Assembly: GCA_002299245.1 (NCBI GenBank)
Contig: DBOI01000119.1
Location: forward strand, 6,597 to 28,665
Origin: Hydrogenovibrio sp. UBA650
Lineage (GTDB): Bacteria > Pseudomonadota > Gammaproteobacteria > Thiomicrospirales > Thiomicrospiraceae
DNA length: 22,069 nt
Reading direction: 5' to 3'
The notes beneath the pieces were generated by a model that searched no databases, was not told the DNA's origin, and worked only from the letters and a program-made list of their open reading frames with translations. This document shows, in pieces, positions 12,264 to 20,647 of this stretch; within the stretch, counting starts at the first letter, position 1; the number at the start of each line of letters is the position of its first letter. The position numbers and the translations under genes are program-made.

Positions 12264-14690
12264 ATGTCTGAAGAAACGCAATACGACTCCTCCTCCATCA
12301 AGGTTTTAAAAGGCCTGGATGCAGTCCGCAAACGTCCTGGAATGTACATTGGTGATACTGATGACGGTACTGGACTCCACCACATGGTATTTGAAGTGGT
12401 CGATAACGGTATCGATGAAGCCCTCGCCGGCCACTGTGACAAGGTCGTAGTTACCATTCATACCGATGGTTCTGTCTCTGTTACCGATAATGGTCGTGGT
12501 ATCCCAGTTGGCATGCACCCAGAAGAGGGAGTATCCGCTGCAGAAGTAATTATGACTGTTCTACACGCCGGTGGTAAGTTCGATGATAACTCCTACAAGG
12601 TTTCCGGTGGTTTACACGGGGTCGGGGTTTCGGTTGTAAATGCACTATCTGAAAAACTCTACCTAACCATTAAACGTGAGGGTAAAGTTTGGAAGCAGAC
12701 CTATACTCACGGTGTTCCAGATGCCCCACTGGAAGCAGTCGAAGATACCGATTTAACAGGAACAGAGATCCGCTTCCTACCGAGTAAAGAGACCTTCAGC
12801 CAAACTGAATTTGATTTTGACTACTTACTAAAACGCTTACGTGAGCTTTCATTCCTGAACTCTGGCGTGCATATTGAGCTAGTTGATAAACGCGATGAAC
12901 GCCATGAAATCTTTGAATTTGAAGGTGGAATCAAGGCGTTTGTTGACTATATCAACACCAATAAAACCCCAATTCATGATAAGGCCTTCTATTTCAGCAC
13001 TATGAAAGACGACATCACGGTTGAAGTCGCTATGCAGTGGTCTGAGGCCTATCAAGAGTCAATTTTCTGCTTTACCAACAATATCCCTCAGCGCGATGGT
13101 GGTACTCACCTATCCGGTTTCCGTGCCGCTTTAACTCGTACTCTGAAAAGCTATGCCGACAATGAAGGCCTGACTAAAAAGTATAAGATGAACGTCTCTG
13201 GTGATGATGCTCGAGAAGGTTTGGCAGCAGTTATCTCGGTTAAGGTGCCAGACCCAAAATTCTCTTCTCAAACCAAAGATAAGCTAGTTTCATCGGAAGT
13301 AAAAAGTGCCGTAGAAACCGCCATGAACGAGAAACTGGCTGAATTCCTGTTGGAAAACCCAAAAGATGCTCAAGCAGTGTTCTCGAAGATAGTCGATGCA
13401 GCACGCGCTCGTGAAGCGGCCCGTAAAGCTCGCGAAATGACTCGCCGTAAAGGTGCATTGGATATTGCAGGCCTGCCAGGAAAACTGGCCGATTGCCAAG
13501 AGAAAGATCCGGCTCTTTCTGAACTCTACCTGGTGGAGGGTGACTCCGCAGGGGGCTCTGCAAAGCAGGGTCGAGACCGTAAAACTCAGGCAATTCTGCC
13601 GCTTAAAGGTAAAATTCTTAACGTTGAGAAAGCCCGCTTTGACAAGATGCTTTCCTCGGCTGAAGTTGGCACCCTGATCACTGCATTGGGCTGCGGTATT
13701 GGTGAAGACTACAACCCTGAAAAACTCCGTTATCACCGCATTATTATTATGACTGATGCCGATGTCGATGGATCACACATCCGTACTCTATTATTAACCT
13801 TCTTCTACCGTCAATACCCTGAATTGGTTGAAAAAGGCTATATCTATATTGCCCAGCCACCTCTCTACAAAGTCAAAAAAGGTAAACAGGAAACCTACCT
13901 CAAAGATGATGGTGAGCTTGAGGCTTATCTATTGCAGTCGGCAATTGATAATGCTCAACTGGTGACTGCTGACGGAGCTCCGCCAATCAGTGGCCTTGGC
14001 CTGGAATCCTTGGCAAAAGAGTACTTCAAAACCAAGCATACCATTGAGCGTTTGGCTCGTCGTTATAACTCTGTGTTCCTGAACCTGTTGATTGATCAGC
14101 CGCAAATGACGATTGAAATGCTAAATGACAGTAGCCATATTGAAGCTTGGAACGAGAGAATACTCGCTCCGCTAAAAGCCAACGGTGAACTCAACAAAGT
14201 TGAATATCAACTGAGCTACGAACCCGCATCGGATATGGACAGTGATGCCAAATTCCAGATTCGACTACAACAACGTGAACACGGTACTTTGAGTACTCAG
14301 GTTTACGATGCCGAATTTTTTGAAGCTAAAGACTATATGCAGATAGTAGAACTTGGAAAAGCACTACAGGGTCTACTATCTGCTAACGCCTATATCCAAC
14401 GTGGCGAGAAAAAGCAACCAATCGATAGTTTTGAAGAGGCCATTGACTGGCTATTTAATGAAACCAAGCGTGGCCAAAATATCCAACGCTACAAAGGTTT
14501 GGGTGAAATGAACCCTGAACAGCTTTGGGAGACAACCATGAACGCTGAAGCACGACGTTTGCTTCAGGTAACCATTAAAGATGCGATGATGGCAGACCAG
14601 ATTTTCACAACCCTAATGGGTGATGAAGTTGAACCTCGCCGAGATTTCATCGAATCTAACGCTCTACAAGTCGAAAACCTAGACATTTAA
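12264..14690 (+). CDS. gyrB: DNA gyrase subunit B
   Basis: GyrB supplies the ATPase and part of the cleavage core of gyrase, which introduces negative supercoils. The 808-residue length is like E. coli (804). The GHKL ATPase domain shows FEVVDNGIDEA (catalytic Glu44, Asn48), DNGRGIP (Asp75) and GGLHGVGVSVVNALS. The transducer domain follows, then TOPRIM with LVEGDSAGGSAKQGRDR (Glu425), LPLKGKILNVEKAR and MTDADVDGSH (Asp498, Asp500, Asp502). The insert typical of gram-negative GyrB and the C-terminal QRYKGLGEMNPEQLWETT are present, so this is GyrB rather than ParE. It ends the dnaA-dnaN-recF-gyrB set but is separated from recF by the DUF4870-like gene and the haem operon, so it needs its own promoter. 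Confidence 0.99.
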   Translation: MSEETQYDSSSIKVLKGLDAVRKRPGMYIGDTDDGTGLHHMVFEVVDNGIDEALAGHCDKVVVTIHTDGSVSVTDNGRGIPVGMHPEEGVSAAEVIMTVLHAGGKFDDNSYKVSGGLHGVGVSVVNALSEKLYLTIKREGKVWKQTYTHGVPDAPLEAVEDTDLTGTEIRFLPSKETFSQTEFDFDYLLKRLRELSFLNSGVHIELVDKRDERHEIFEFEGGIKAFVDYINTNKTPIHDKAFYFSTMKDDITVEVAMQWSEAYQESIFCFTNNIPQRDGGTHLSGFRAALTRTLKSYADNEGLTKKYKMNVSGDDAREGLAAVISVKVPDPKFSSQTKDKLVSSEVKSAVETAMNEKLAEFLLENPKDAQAVFSKIVDAARAREAARKAREMTRRKGALDIAGLPGKLADCQEKDPALSELYLVEGDSAGGSAKQGRDRKTQAILPLKGKILNVEKARFDKMLSSAEVGTLITALGCGIGEDYNPEKLRYHRIIIMTDADVDGSHIRTLLLTFFYRQYPELVEKGYIYIAQPPLYKVKKGKQETYLKDDGELEAYLLQSAIDNAQLVTADGAPPISGLGLESLAKEYFKTKHTIERLARRYNSVFLNLLIDQPQMTIEMLNDSSHIEAWNERILAPLKANGELNKVEYQLSYEPASDMDSDAKFQIRLQQREHGTLSTQVYDAEFFEAKDYMQIVELGKALQGLLSANAYIQRGEKKQPIDSFEEAIDWLFNETKRGQNIQRYKGLGEMNPEQLWETTMNAEARRLLQVTIKDAMMADQIFTTLMGDEVEPRRDFIESNALQVENLDI

Positions 14691-14709
14691 CAGGCCAACA
14701 CTTTTGCTC

Positions 14710-14739
14710 TAAGACATTGTTATCCATAGCAATGTCTTA
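14710..14739 (+). terminator. Hairpin after gyrB, possible terminator
   Basis: TAAGACATTG (14710-14719) pairs perfectly with CAATGTCTTA (14730-14739) over a 10-base loop, 20 bases after the gyrB stop. It is followed by AAAAGCTTC rather than a T-run, so termination efficiency may be low. The stem is AT-rich. Confidence 0.5.
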
Positions 14740-14759
14740 AAAGCTTCATCTAATTAATT

Positions 14760-14788
14760 TTGAAAATTAGTCATTTTTAGTTTCTAAT
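14760..14788 (+). promoter_or_regulatory. prkB promoter
   Basis: TTGAAA (14760-14765) and TCTAAT (14783-14788) are separated by exactly 17 bases, about 90 bases before prkB. They match the sigma-70 hexamers at four and five of six positions. This gives prkB a promoter independent of gyrB. I did not find a CbbR operator I could defend. Confidence 0.6.
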
Positions 14789-14878
14789 ATGCGTCACTAG
14801 TCTAAAGCTAAGAAGAATAATCAAAAGTAAAACACACGGCTATCACACAGATAAGCTGTTGAATTTAGGAGACATTTT

Positions 14879-15814
14879 ATGTCAGTAAACCATCCAATTG
14901 TTACTGTAACTGGGTCGTCAGGAGCAGGTACTTCATTTGTAAAACGCGCCGTTGAAGCAATTTTTGAACGTGAAAACCTAAACGTTGCAATCGTTGAAGG
15001 CGACAGCTTCCACAAATATTCTCGTGTTGACATGCGCGCAAAAGTTGCTGAATCTAAAGAGAATGGTGGTCCAGTTCTAACTCACTTCTCTGAGTACGCC
15101 AATGAGTTCCAAAAACTAGAAGAAGTATTTAAAACCTATAAAGAAACTGGTACTGGTGAACGCCGCTACTACATCCACTCTGAAGAAGAAGCTGATGAGC
15201 ACAACGCGCGCCTAGGAACAAACCTACTACCAGGAGAGTTTACTCCTTGGGAACCAATCCCGGAAGGCACAGACATCATGTTCTATGAAGGTCTACACGG
15301 AATGGTTAAGCGTATGGATCACGGTCCGCAAGAAGGTATGTACGATGTTGCACAGCACGTTGATCTAGGTATCGGTGTTGCTCCGGTTGTTAACATTGAG
15401 TGGATGCAAAAAATCTACCGCGATACTTCTGAGCGTCCATATTCTGTTGCTCAAGTTCGCGATGTAATCATGGAGCGTATGGATGACTATATGGAATACA
15501 TTGTTCCTCAGTTCCACCGTACTCACGTTAACTTCCAGCGTATCCCTCTAGTTGATACTTCTGACCCATTCTCAACTCAAACTGAAGTTGCACCCATGGG
15601 TCCTGCACCTGAAGATTCACTAATCATCACTCACGTTCGTCATAAAGATATCGAAGATCTAAGCTTGATCGTCGATCAAATCGAAGGTGCATGGTTACAG
15701 AATGAGACCACGATGATCTGTTCTGGTACCCAAATGGTTAATGCAATGGATATCATCATGACTCCAATTATCCAGAACCTAATCGCTAAAAAGCGTGCTG
15801 CAATGGGTCAATAA
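14879..15814 (+). CDS. prkB: Phosphoribulokinase (Calvin cycle)
   Basis: Phosphoribulokinase converts ribulose 5-phosphate and ATP to ribulose 1,5-bisphosphate, the CO2 acceptor of RuBisCO, so it marks Calvin-cycle autotrophy. The 311-residue protein has the bacterial-type P-loop GSSGAGTS (12-19), EGDSFHKYSR with Asp42, His45 and Arg49 at the same numbers as the Rhodobacter enzyme, Walker B Glu137 in MFYEGLHG, and WMQKIYRD (Lys178, Arg181, Asp182) in the substrate and activation region. It lacks the redox-regulated cysteine arrangement of plant enzymes. GGAG precedes the ATG. Leucine is coded by CTA in 12 of 14 cases, suggesting selection for high expression. It stands alone, with its own promoter and terminator and no RuBisCO or other cbb gene beside it. 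Confidence 0.97.
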   Translation: MSVNHPIVTVTGSSGAGTSFVKRAVEAIFERENLNVAIVEGDSFHKYSRVDMRAKVAESKENGGPVLTHFSEYANEFQKLEEVFKTYKETGTGERRYYIHSEEEADEHNARLGTNLLPGEFTPWEPIPEGTDIMFYEGLHGMVKRMDHGPQEGMYDVAQHVDLGIGVAPVVNIEWMQKIYRDTSERPYSVAQVRDVIMERMDDYMEYIVPQFHRTHVNFQRIPLVDTSDPFSTQTEVAPMGPAPEDSLIITHVRHKDIEDLSLIVDQIEGAWLQNETTMICSGTQMVNAMDIIMTPIIQNLIAKKRAAMGQ

Positions 15815-15839
15815 TTCAAGTTTTTAGATTTCCATTAAT

Positions 15840-15866
15840 AAAAAACCCCGCTAAGCGGGGTTTTTT
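15840..15866. terminator. Strong bidirectional rho-independent terminator
   Basis: Six A, then CCCCGC, loop TAA, GCGGGG and six T (15840-15866) form a GC-rich stem flanked by A and T runs, so it can end transcription in both directions. It serves prkB from the left and hemF-hslR from the right. Confidence 0.95.
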
Positions 15867-15874
15867 ATTAGCTT

Positions 15875-16243
15875 TCAAAAATTCATATTATCAATTTTTC
15901 TTCTATCTCTCTTGGTCGGTCTTCCTGCTCCCTTTTCCCGATAGCCAACAAGCGCCATATCAGCACTAGGTTTTCTCTGGTTCAGAACTTCACTATCAAG
16001 CTGATAGAGTTTAACTGCCATCTCTGCATTGCCGCGCTTGTCGATAACTTCAAGCACCGTAATTTCTACTTGTCTGTGAACTTGAGTGATTTTAAGTTTA
16101 TCACCAACGGCGAGGGTTTTACTCGGCTTGGGTTTGTGGCCATTGAGCTCAACTTTTCCAGCCTTGATTGCATCTAGAGCAACACCGCGAGTTTTAAAAA
16201 ATCGAGCCGCCCAAAGCCATTTATCTACACGTAACTTATCCAT
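15875..16243 (-). CDS. hslR: Heat-shock protein 15, S4-domain RNA-binding protein
   Basis: HslR (Hsp15) binds 50S subunits that still carry a nascent chain and helps recycle them after heat stress. The 122-residue protein has the S4 RNA-binding domain at about 3-60: LRVDKWLWAARFFKTRGVALDAIKAGKVELNGHKPKPSKTLAVGDKLKI. A basic C-terminal tail (GAGRPTKRDRRKID) follows, as in E. coli HslR (about 133 aa). It begins 4 bases after the hemF stop codon, so hemF and hslR are one operon ending at the terminator at 15840-15866. Confidence 0.92.
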   Translation of the reverse strand: MDKLRVDKWLWAARFFKTRGVALDAIKAGKVELNGHKPKPSKTLAVGDKLKITQVHRQVEITVLEVIDKRGNAEMAVKLYQLDSEVLNQRKPSADMALVGYREKGAGRPTKRDRRKIDNMNF

Positions 16244-16247
16244 AAAA

Positions 16248-17204
16248 TTATGCTAACTCTTTAAGCCAGTCTCTTGGAGTTAGATAGTCGTATATTCTTG
16301 CCTCGTCACTACCCGGTTCAGGGTGATAATCGTATTTCCATGTAACCAGAGGCGGCATAGACATCAGAATGGATTCAGTGCGTCCGCCTGTTTGCAGGCC
16401 AAAGATAGTACCGCGATCAAATGCCAGATTAAACTCAGCATAACGGCCTCGGCGATAAAGCTGAAAGCCTCTTTGCCGCTCTCCAAACTGCATATCCTTG
16501 CGGCGAGCTACTATTGGACGATAAGCCTTAATATAATGATCACCGACCGACTGCATAAATGCAAAGCACTTTTCAAAATCCCAGCCAAATACGGTTTCAT
16601 TGAGATCATCAAAGAACAGGCCGCCTACACCGCGAGTCTCATTGCGGTGCTTCAAATAAAAATAGTCATCGCACCACTCTTTGTATTTTGGGTATACCGC
16701 TTCACCAAAATCTTTACAGGCAGCATCCGACTGTAAATGCCAATGCACAACATCTTCGTCAAATGGATAGTACGGGGTTAAATCAAAACCACCACCAAAC
16801 CACCAAACGGCCTCTTCACCTTCTTTTTCAGCAACAAATAAACGAACATTGGCGTGCGATGTTGGCACATAAGGATTGTTCGGGTGAATAACCAATGAGA
16901 CCCCCAAAGCCTGAAAAGAGCGGCCTGCCAATTCCGGTCGGTGCGCAGTTGCAGATGGAGGCAGATTTTTACCCTTTACATGCGAGAAATTGACGCCACC
17001 CTTTTCAATCACAGCGCCCGCTTCCATTACCCGAGTACGGCCTCCACCGCTAAGCTTCATAACGCCCTCTTCACCCTCTCGTTGCCACTCGTCAATTATG
17101 AAATCCTTGCTACCATCTTCCGCAGCTAGCTGAGCACATATATCGTCTTGTAAGTTAAGTAAATAGTCTTTTACTGCTTGAATATTGATTGATGTTTCTG
17201 ACAT
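16248..17204 (-). CDS. hemF: Oxygen-dependent coproporphyrinogen III oxidase
   Basis: HemF oxidatively decarboxylates coproporphyrinogen III to protoporphyrinogen IX using O2, a late step in haem synthesis. Highly conserved stretches are present: SHANVRLFVAEKEGEEAVWWFGGGFDLTPYYPFDEDVVHWH, KHRNETRGVGGLFFDDL, YRRGRYAEFNLAFDRGTIFGLQTGGRTESILMSMPP, and the C-terminal PRDWL. An upstream ATG at 17228 is in frame, but GGGA 7 bases before the ATG at 17204 makes that the better start (318 aa; E. coli HemF is about 299). The presence of both haem synthesis (hemF) and haem breakdown and import genes in one window is notable. A LysR-type gene is divergent and shares its promoter region. Confidence 0.98.
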   Translation of the reverse strand: MSETSINIQAVKDYLLNLQDDICAQLAAEDGSKDFIIDEWQREGEEGVMKLSGGGRTRVMEAGAVIEKGGVNFSHVKGKNLPPSATAHRPELAGRSFQALGVSLVIHPNNPYVPTSHANVRLFVAEKEGEEAVWWFGGGFDLTPYYPFDEDVVHWHLQSDAACKDFGEAVYPKYKEWCDDYFYLKHRNETRGVGGLFFDDLNETVFGWDFEKCFAFMQSVGDHYIKAYRPIVARRKDMQFGERQRGFQLYRRGRYAEFNLAFDRGTIFGLQTGGRTESILMSMPPLVTWKYDYHPEPGSDEARIYDYLTPRDWLKELA

Positions 17205-17220
17205 TTTTAATTCCCGAGTG

Positions 17221-17262
17221 TTTAACATAACCTCATTCTAATTGTTAAATTTGTTGTTGCAA
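17221..17262. promoter_or_regulatory. hemF promoter and inverted repeat in the hemF/LysR divergent region
   Basis: On the minus strand TTGCAA (17262-17257) and TAGAAT (17240-17235) are 16 bases apart, a fair hemF promoter. Overlapping it is an inverted repeat with 7-base arms, TTTAACA (17221-17227) and TGTTAAA (17243-17249), separated by 15 bases. A dyad over a divergent promoter is the usual place for a LysR-type regulator to bind, so this may be an autoregulatory site that also affects hemF. Confidence 0.45.
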
Positions 17263-17281
17263 GAATAGTAAGTAAAAAGCC

Positions 17282-18181
17282 ATGGCCGGAAAAATTGACT
17301 TAAATCGAATTCATTATTTTATTAATGTCGTAGAGTGTAAAAGCTATACCAAAGCTGCTAAAAAACTCGGAATCCCGAAATCAACTTTAAGCCGAAATAT
17401 CCAGGCCTTGGAATCAGAATTAAATCTTCGCTTACTTAACCGATCGACAAGACAACTTAGTTTAACCAATGCCGGAGACAAGTACTATCAAAGCTGTCTA
17501 CCTCTAATTGAGGGCTTACATCAAGCCCAAGCCTCAATCATTGATGATCAACTTAATGTCAAGGGACAACTCAAGGTAACAATGGCTGCAGAAGTTGGAA
17601 CGACCTTAATGGCGGAAGTACTACCGGCATTTTTAAATCGTTTTCCGCAAATTAAATTTGAAATGCACTTCAGTACCGACAATCACAATCTGATTGAAGA
17701 AGGTTTTGATTTAGCCATTCGTATAGGGCGAGAACTTGAAGATTCTAGCTATATTGCCAAGCGCCTAGCCAGTCCAGCAATGGGATTTTTTGCCAGTCCA
17801 GAATACTTAAAAAACCACCCTCCAATAAAAAACCTGGAAGATCTAACTAAGCATAATCATATTTTGATGAACATACAGCAGACCCTGTTAAATATCAAAG
17901 GCCATCAACCCTTTGTCAGAGAGCAGTTTCAACTTTCATCAAATAGCATGGCTTTCAATAAGGCAATGGCCTTAAGAAACCATGGAATCGCCGTGCTGCC
18001 GCTTGTTCTTTGCAAAACAGAAGTCTCTTCCGGCAAACTCCAACCCGTTCTGCCAACACTGGAATTGGAAAGCCCAAATATATTCGCAGTCTATCCAAGT
18101 AGGCATCACCTCAGCAAAGCTTTAACAAGTTTTATTGACTTTATCAGCGATGAGATACGAAAAATAGAAGGGATGGATTAA
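17282..18181 (+). CDS. LysR-family transcriptional regulator
   Basis: This 299-residue protein has the LysR winged helix-turn-helix at its N-terminus: DLNRIHYFINVVECKSYTKAAKKLGIPKSTLSRNIQALESELNLRLLNRSTRQLSLTNAG (about 6-66). An effector-binding domain with the periplasmic-binding fold follows (about 90-290: GQLKVTMAAEVGTTLMAEVLPAFLNRFPQIKFEMHF, FDLAIRIGREL, HGIAVLPLVLC). No ligand can be read from it. It is divergent from hemF and lies 114 bases upstream of the RND operon in the same direction, so either could be its target. A dyad with a T-N11-A pattern just after its stop codon favours the RND operon. The Shine-Dalgarno site is weak. Confidence 0.93.
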   Translation: MAGKIDLNRIHYFINVVECKSYTKAAKKLGIPKSTLSRNIQALESELNLRLLNRSTRQLSLTNAGDKYYQSCLPLIEGLHQAQASIIDDQLNVKGQLKVTMAAEVGTTLMAEVLPAFLNRFPQIKFEMHFSTDNHNLIEEGFDLAIRIGRELEDSSYIAKRLASPAMGFFASPEYLKNHPPIKNLEDLTKHNHILMNIQQTLLNIKGHQPFVREQFQLSSNSMAFNKAMALRNHGIAVLPLVLCKTEVSSGKLQPVLPTLELESPNIFAVYPSRHHLSKALTSFIDFISDEIRKIEGMD

Positions 18182-18189
18182 CAGGATTA

Positions 18190-18211
18190 ATTGTTCTATA
18201 TAAGCAACAAT
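18190..18211. promoter_or_regulatory. Candidate LysR-type operator before the RND operon
   Basis: ATTGTT (18190-18195) and AACAAT (18206-18211) form a perfect inverted repeat around CTATATAAGC, and T18194 and A18206 fit the T-N11-A core typical of LysR-type sites. The motif ATTGTT also occurs at 17241-17246 in the regulator's own promoter region. A weak promoter candidate follows: TTGAAA (18215-18220), 18 bases, GTTAAT (18239-18244). Confidence 0.45.
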
Positions 18212-18295
18212 GTTTTGAAAAATCTACTATTTCAATTAGTTAATCATTCCGGACAATAACAAGAATAATTCCTATTCATATCAGAGGAAGAATAG

Positions 18296-20647
18296 ATGCA
18301 AACCTCACCAGTTCAAAACTATGCGCAAGCAATTATTCGTTTTAGATGGTTAGTCATTCTGCTGTCTTTTGTCATAGCCATCATGATTGCCAGCGGCGGC
18401 AAGCATCTCAGCTTTGATACCGATTACCGAGTCTTTTTCAGTGATGAAAACCCTGAACTGATGGCGTTTGAGGCCTTGCAAAATACATACAGTAAGGAAG
18501 ATAACATTCTAATCGCCCTTACCCCGGACAACGGTGATATCTTCACCAAAGACAACCTGGCGGCTATTGAGTGGCTAACCAAACAGGCCTGGCAAATTCC
18601 CTATTCCAGCCGAGTTGATTCCATTACCAACTATCAACACACCTATGCCGAAGAGGATGATCTAATTGTTGAAGATTTGGTCTATCGCGCAGAAAACCTG
18701 ACTCCAGAACGGATTGCAGAAATTCGCCAAATTGTGATGAATGAACCTCGACTGGTTAATTCCGTGATTAATAAAGACGGCTCTATAACCGGGATTAACA
18801 TCATCAACCAATTTTCCCAGCAGAACCAGACAGAAACTCCCGAAGCGGTTGAATTTACCCGCAACTTGCTCCGTGAGTTTAAGGCTAAGTATCCGCAGTT
18901 TGAGGTACATACCAGTGGGATTACCTATCTAAATAATGCCTTCAATGAAGCCAGTATGAAAGATATGCAGACCCTGATTCCAATCATGTATCTGTTCATA
19001 TTTATTTTGCTACTGTTACTCCTAAAATCTGTCTCCAGCCTGATCGGAATTGTATTTGTTATCGCTTTCTCAATTATGACCGCCATGGGCATGGCCGGTT
19101 GGTTCGGTATCGCTCTAACCCCGCCTTCCGCATCGGCACCAACTATCATTATGACTTTGGCAGTTGCTGACAGTGTGCACTTTTTGATCTCGATGCTCGC
19201 ATTGATGAAAAAAGGCATGGAGAAAAATGAGGCGATTGTAGAGAGCTTACGTATCAATATGGGACCAATTTTCCTCACCAGTATCACTACAGCAATCGGT
19301 TTCTTGGCGATGAACTCCAGTGATGCGCCACCATTCCATGACCTCGGTAATATCACCGCCATGGGTGTGATGTTTGCCTTTATCTTCTCGGTAACATTTT
19401 TACCAGCCTGGGTAGCAGTGCTACCTGTTAAAGTTAGTGCCAATGTTGATCCTGATCACAAAGAGTCCATGGAAAAACTGGCCGACTTTGTGATTGCCAA
19501 ACAGAAAGCTTTTTTCTGGGGGAGCATCGCTGTACTTCTATTCCTGGGGTCGATGATTCCAAGAATAGAAATCGACGATAACTTTGTTGAGTATTTTGAT
19601 GAAAGCATTGAGTTCCGTACCAGTTCTGATTACGTTATCGACAACCTGACTGGAATCAACTTCGCCTTCTACTCAATCGAGTCTGGGGAATCACAGGGAA
19701 TCAACAACCCTGAGTTCCTTGAAGGGATCGCTCGTTTCCAGGACTGGCTCTATGAACAACCGGAAGTGGTTCACGTCAACAGTATCAGCGACACCATTAA
19801 AAGATTAAATAAGAACCTGCACGCCGACGATCAGACCTGGTACAAAATTCCTGAAGAGCAGGAGCTGGCAGCTCAATACCTGCTACTTTACGAAATGTCA
19901 CTGCCGTATGGCCTCGATCTTAACAATCAGATTAATGTCGATAAATCGGCAACCAAGGTGGCGGTAACCCTAGGAGACCTAGCCACCTCGCAGATTATTG
20001 ACTTTAATGCTCGCGCGGAACAGTGGTTAAAAGACAATACTTTTGAAGCGATGCACGCCCAGGGAACCAGTACCGGCATTATGTTCTCCAATATCACTAT
20101 GCGCAATATTGAACAGATGCTAACCGGTTCATCCGTGGCTCTGGTACTGATCTCATTTATTCTACTATTTGCTCTGCGCAGCACTAAAATGGGGCTCTTG
20201 AGCCTGGTACCTAACTTGACACCTGCAATTGCAGCAATCGGTATTTGGGCTCTAACCTATGGAGTTTTAGGGATGGCCGCCGCTTTTGTATTTGCGATCT
20301 CTATCGGGATTGTGGTCGATGATACAGTACACTTTTTAAGCAAATACCTGCGAGCACGTCGCGAGAAAGGACTTGGAACTCAAGATGCCATTCGCTATGC
20401 TTTTACAACTGTCGGTCAGGCCTTATGGGTGACCACCATTGTTCTAGTATTCGGTTTTGCATTGCTATCGCAGTCATCTTTCTTAGTCAATCAACAAACC
20501 GGAATTCTAATGGCCATCACCATCGCCTGTGCACTAATTCTGGACTTCCTATTCCTGCCTGCTCTATTATTGCGAGTCGATAAGGACAAATCTGAGCAAA
20601 ACACGCCAACTGAAAGTATTGCTGCTACAAAGGAGAACAGCATATGA
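18296..20647 (+). CDS. RND-superfamily (MMPL-type) transporter permease
   Basis: This 783-residue protein is an RND-superfamily permease of the MMPL/HpnN-like branch, whose known members export lipids, hopanoids or other hydrophobic molecules. It has the duplicated layout: helix 1 (about 15-34), a large periplasmic domain, a five-helix bundle (about 222-385), helix 7 (about 405-425), a second periplasmic domain, and a final bundle (about 618-765). Matching polar motifs in the two bundles, VADSVHFLISML (Asp about 291) and VVDDTVHFLSKYL (about 673-675), are the expected proton-relay positions. It is shorter than the roughly 1,030 aa of AcrB-type drug pumps and has no adaptor gene. GAGGAA precedes the ATG. 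Its TGA overlaps the next ATG (ATGA), so translation is coupled. The substrate is unknown. Confidence 0.88.
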   Translation: MQTSPVQNYAQAIIRFRWLVILLSFVIAIMIASGGKHLSFDTDYRVFFSDENPELMAFEALQNTYSKEDNILIALTPDNGDIFTKDNLAAIEWLTKQAWQIPYSSRVDSITNYQHTYAEEDDLIVEDLVYRAENLTPERIAEIRQIVMNEPRLVNSVINKDGSITGINIINQFSQQNQTETPEAVEFTRNLLREFKAKYPQFEVHTSGITYLNNAFNEASMKDMQTLIPIMYLFIFILLLLLLKSVSSLIGIVFVIAFSIMTAMGMAGWFGIALTPPSASAPTIIMTLAVADSVHFLISMLALMKKGMEKNEAIVESLRINMGPIFLTSITTAIGFLAMNSSDAPPFHDLGNITAMGVMFAFIFSVTFLPAWVAVLPVKVSANVDPDHKESMEKLADFVIAKQKAFFWGSIAVLLFLGSMIPRIEIDDNFVEYFDESIEFRTSSDYVIDNLTGINFAFYSIESGESQGINNPEFLEGIARFQDWLYEQPEVVHVNSISDTIKRLNKNLHADDQTWYKIPEEQELAAQYLLLYEMSLPYGLDLNNQINVDKSATKVAVTLGDLATSQIIDFNARAEQWLKDNTFEAMHAQGTSTGIMFSNITMRNIEQMLTGSSVALVLISFILLFALRSTKMGLLSLVPNLTPAIAAIGIWALTYGVLGMAAAFVFAISIGIVVDDTVHFLSKYLRARREKGLGTQDAIRYAFTTVGQALWVTTIVLVFGFALLSQSSFLVNQQTGILMAITIACALILDFLFLPALLLRVDKDKSEQNTPTESIAATKENSI

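Noticed and set aside
13290..13736. Minus-strand ORFs within gyrB
   Set aside because: They are antisense shadows of the conserved gyrB region including TOPRIM motifs.
14720..14728. TTATCCATA in the gyrB hairpin loop as a DnaA box
   Set aside because: It has one mismatch but is isolated and explained as the loop of a hairpin.
18925..19443. Minus-strand ORF of 172 codons within the RND gene
   Set aside because: It is a shadow of the strongly conserved RND coding frame; no start signal is visible.
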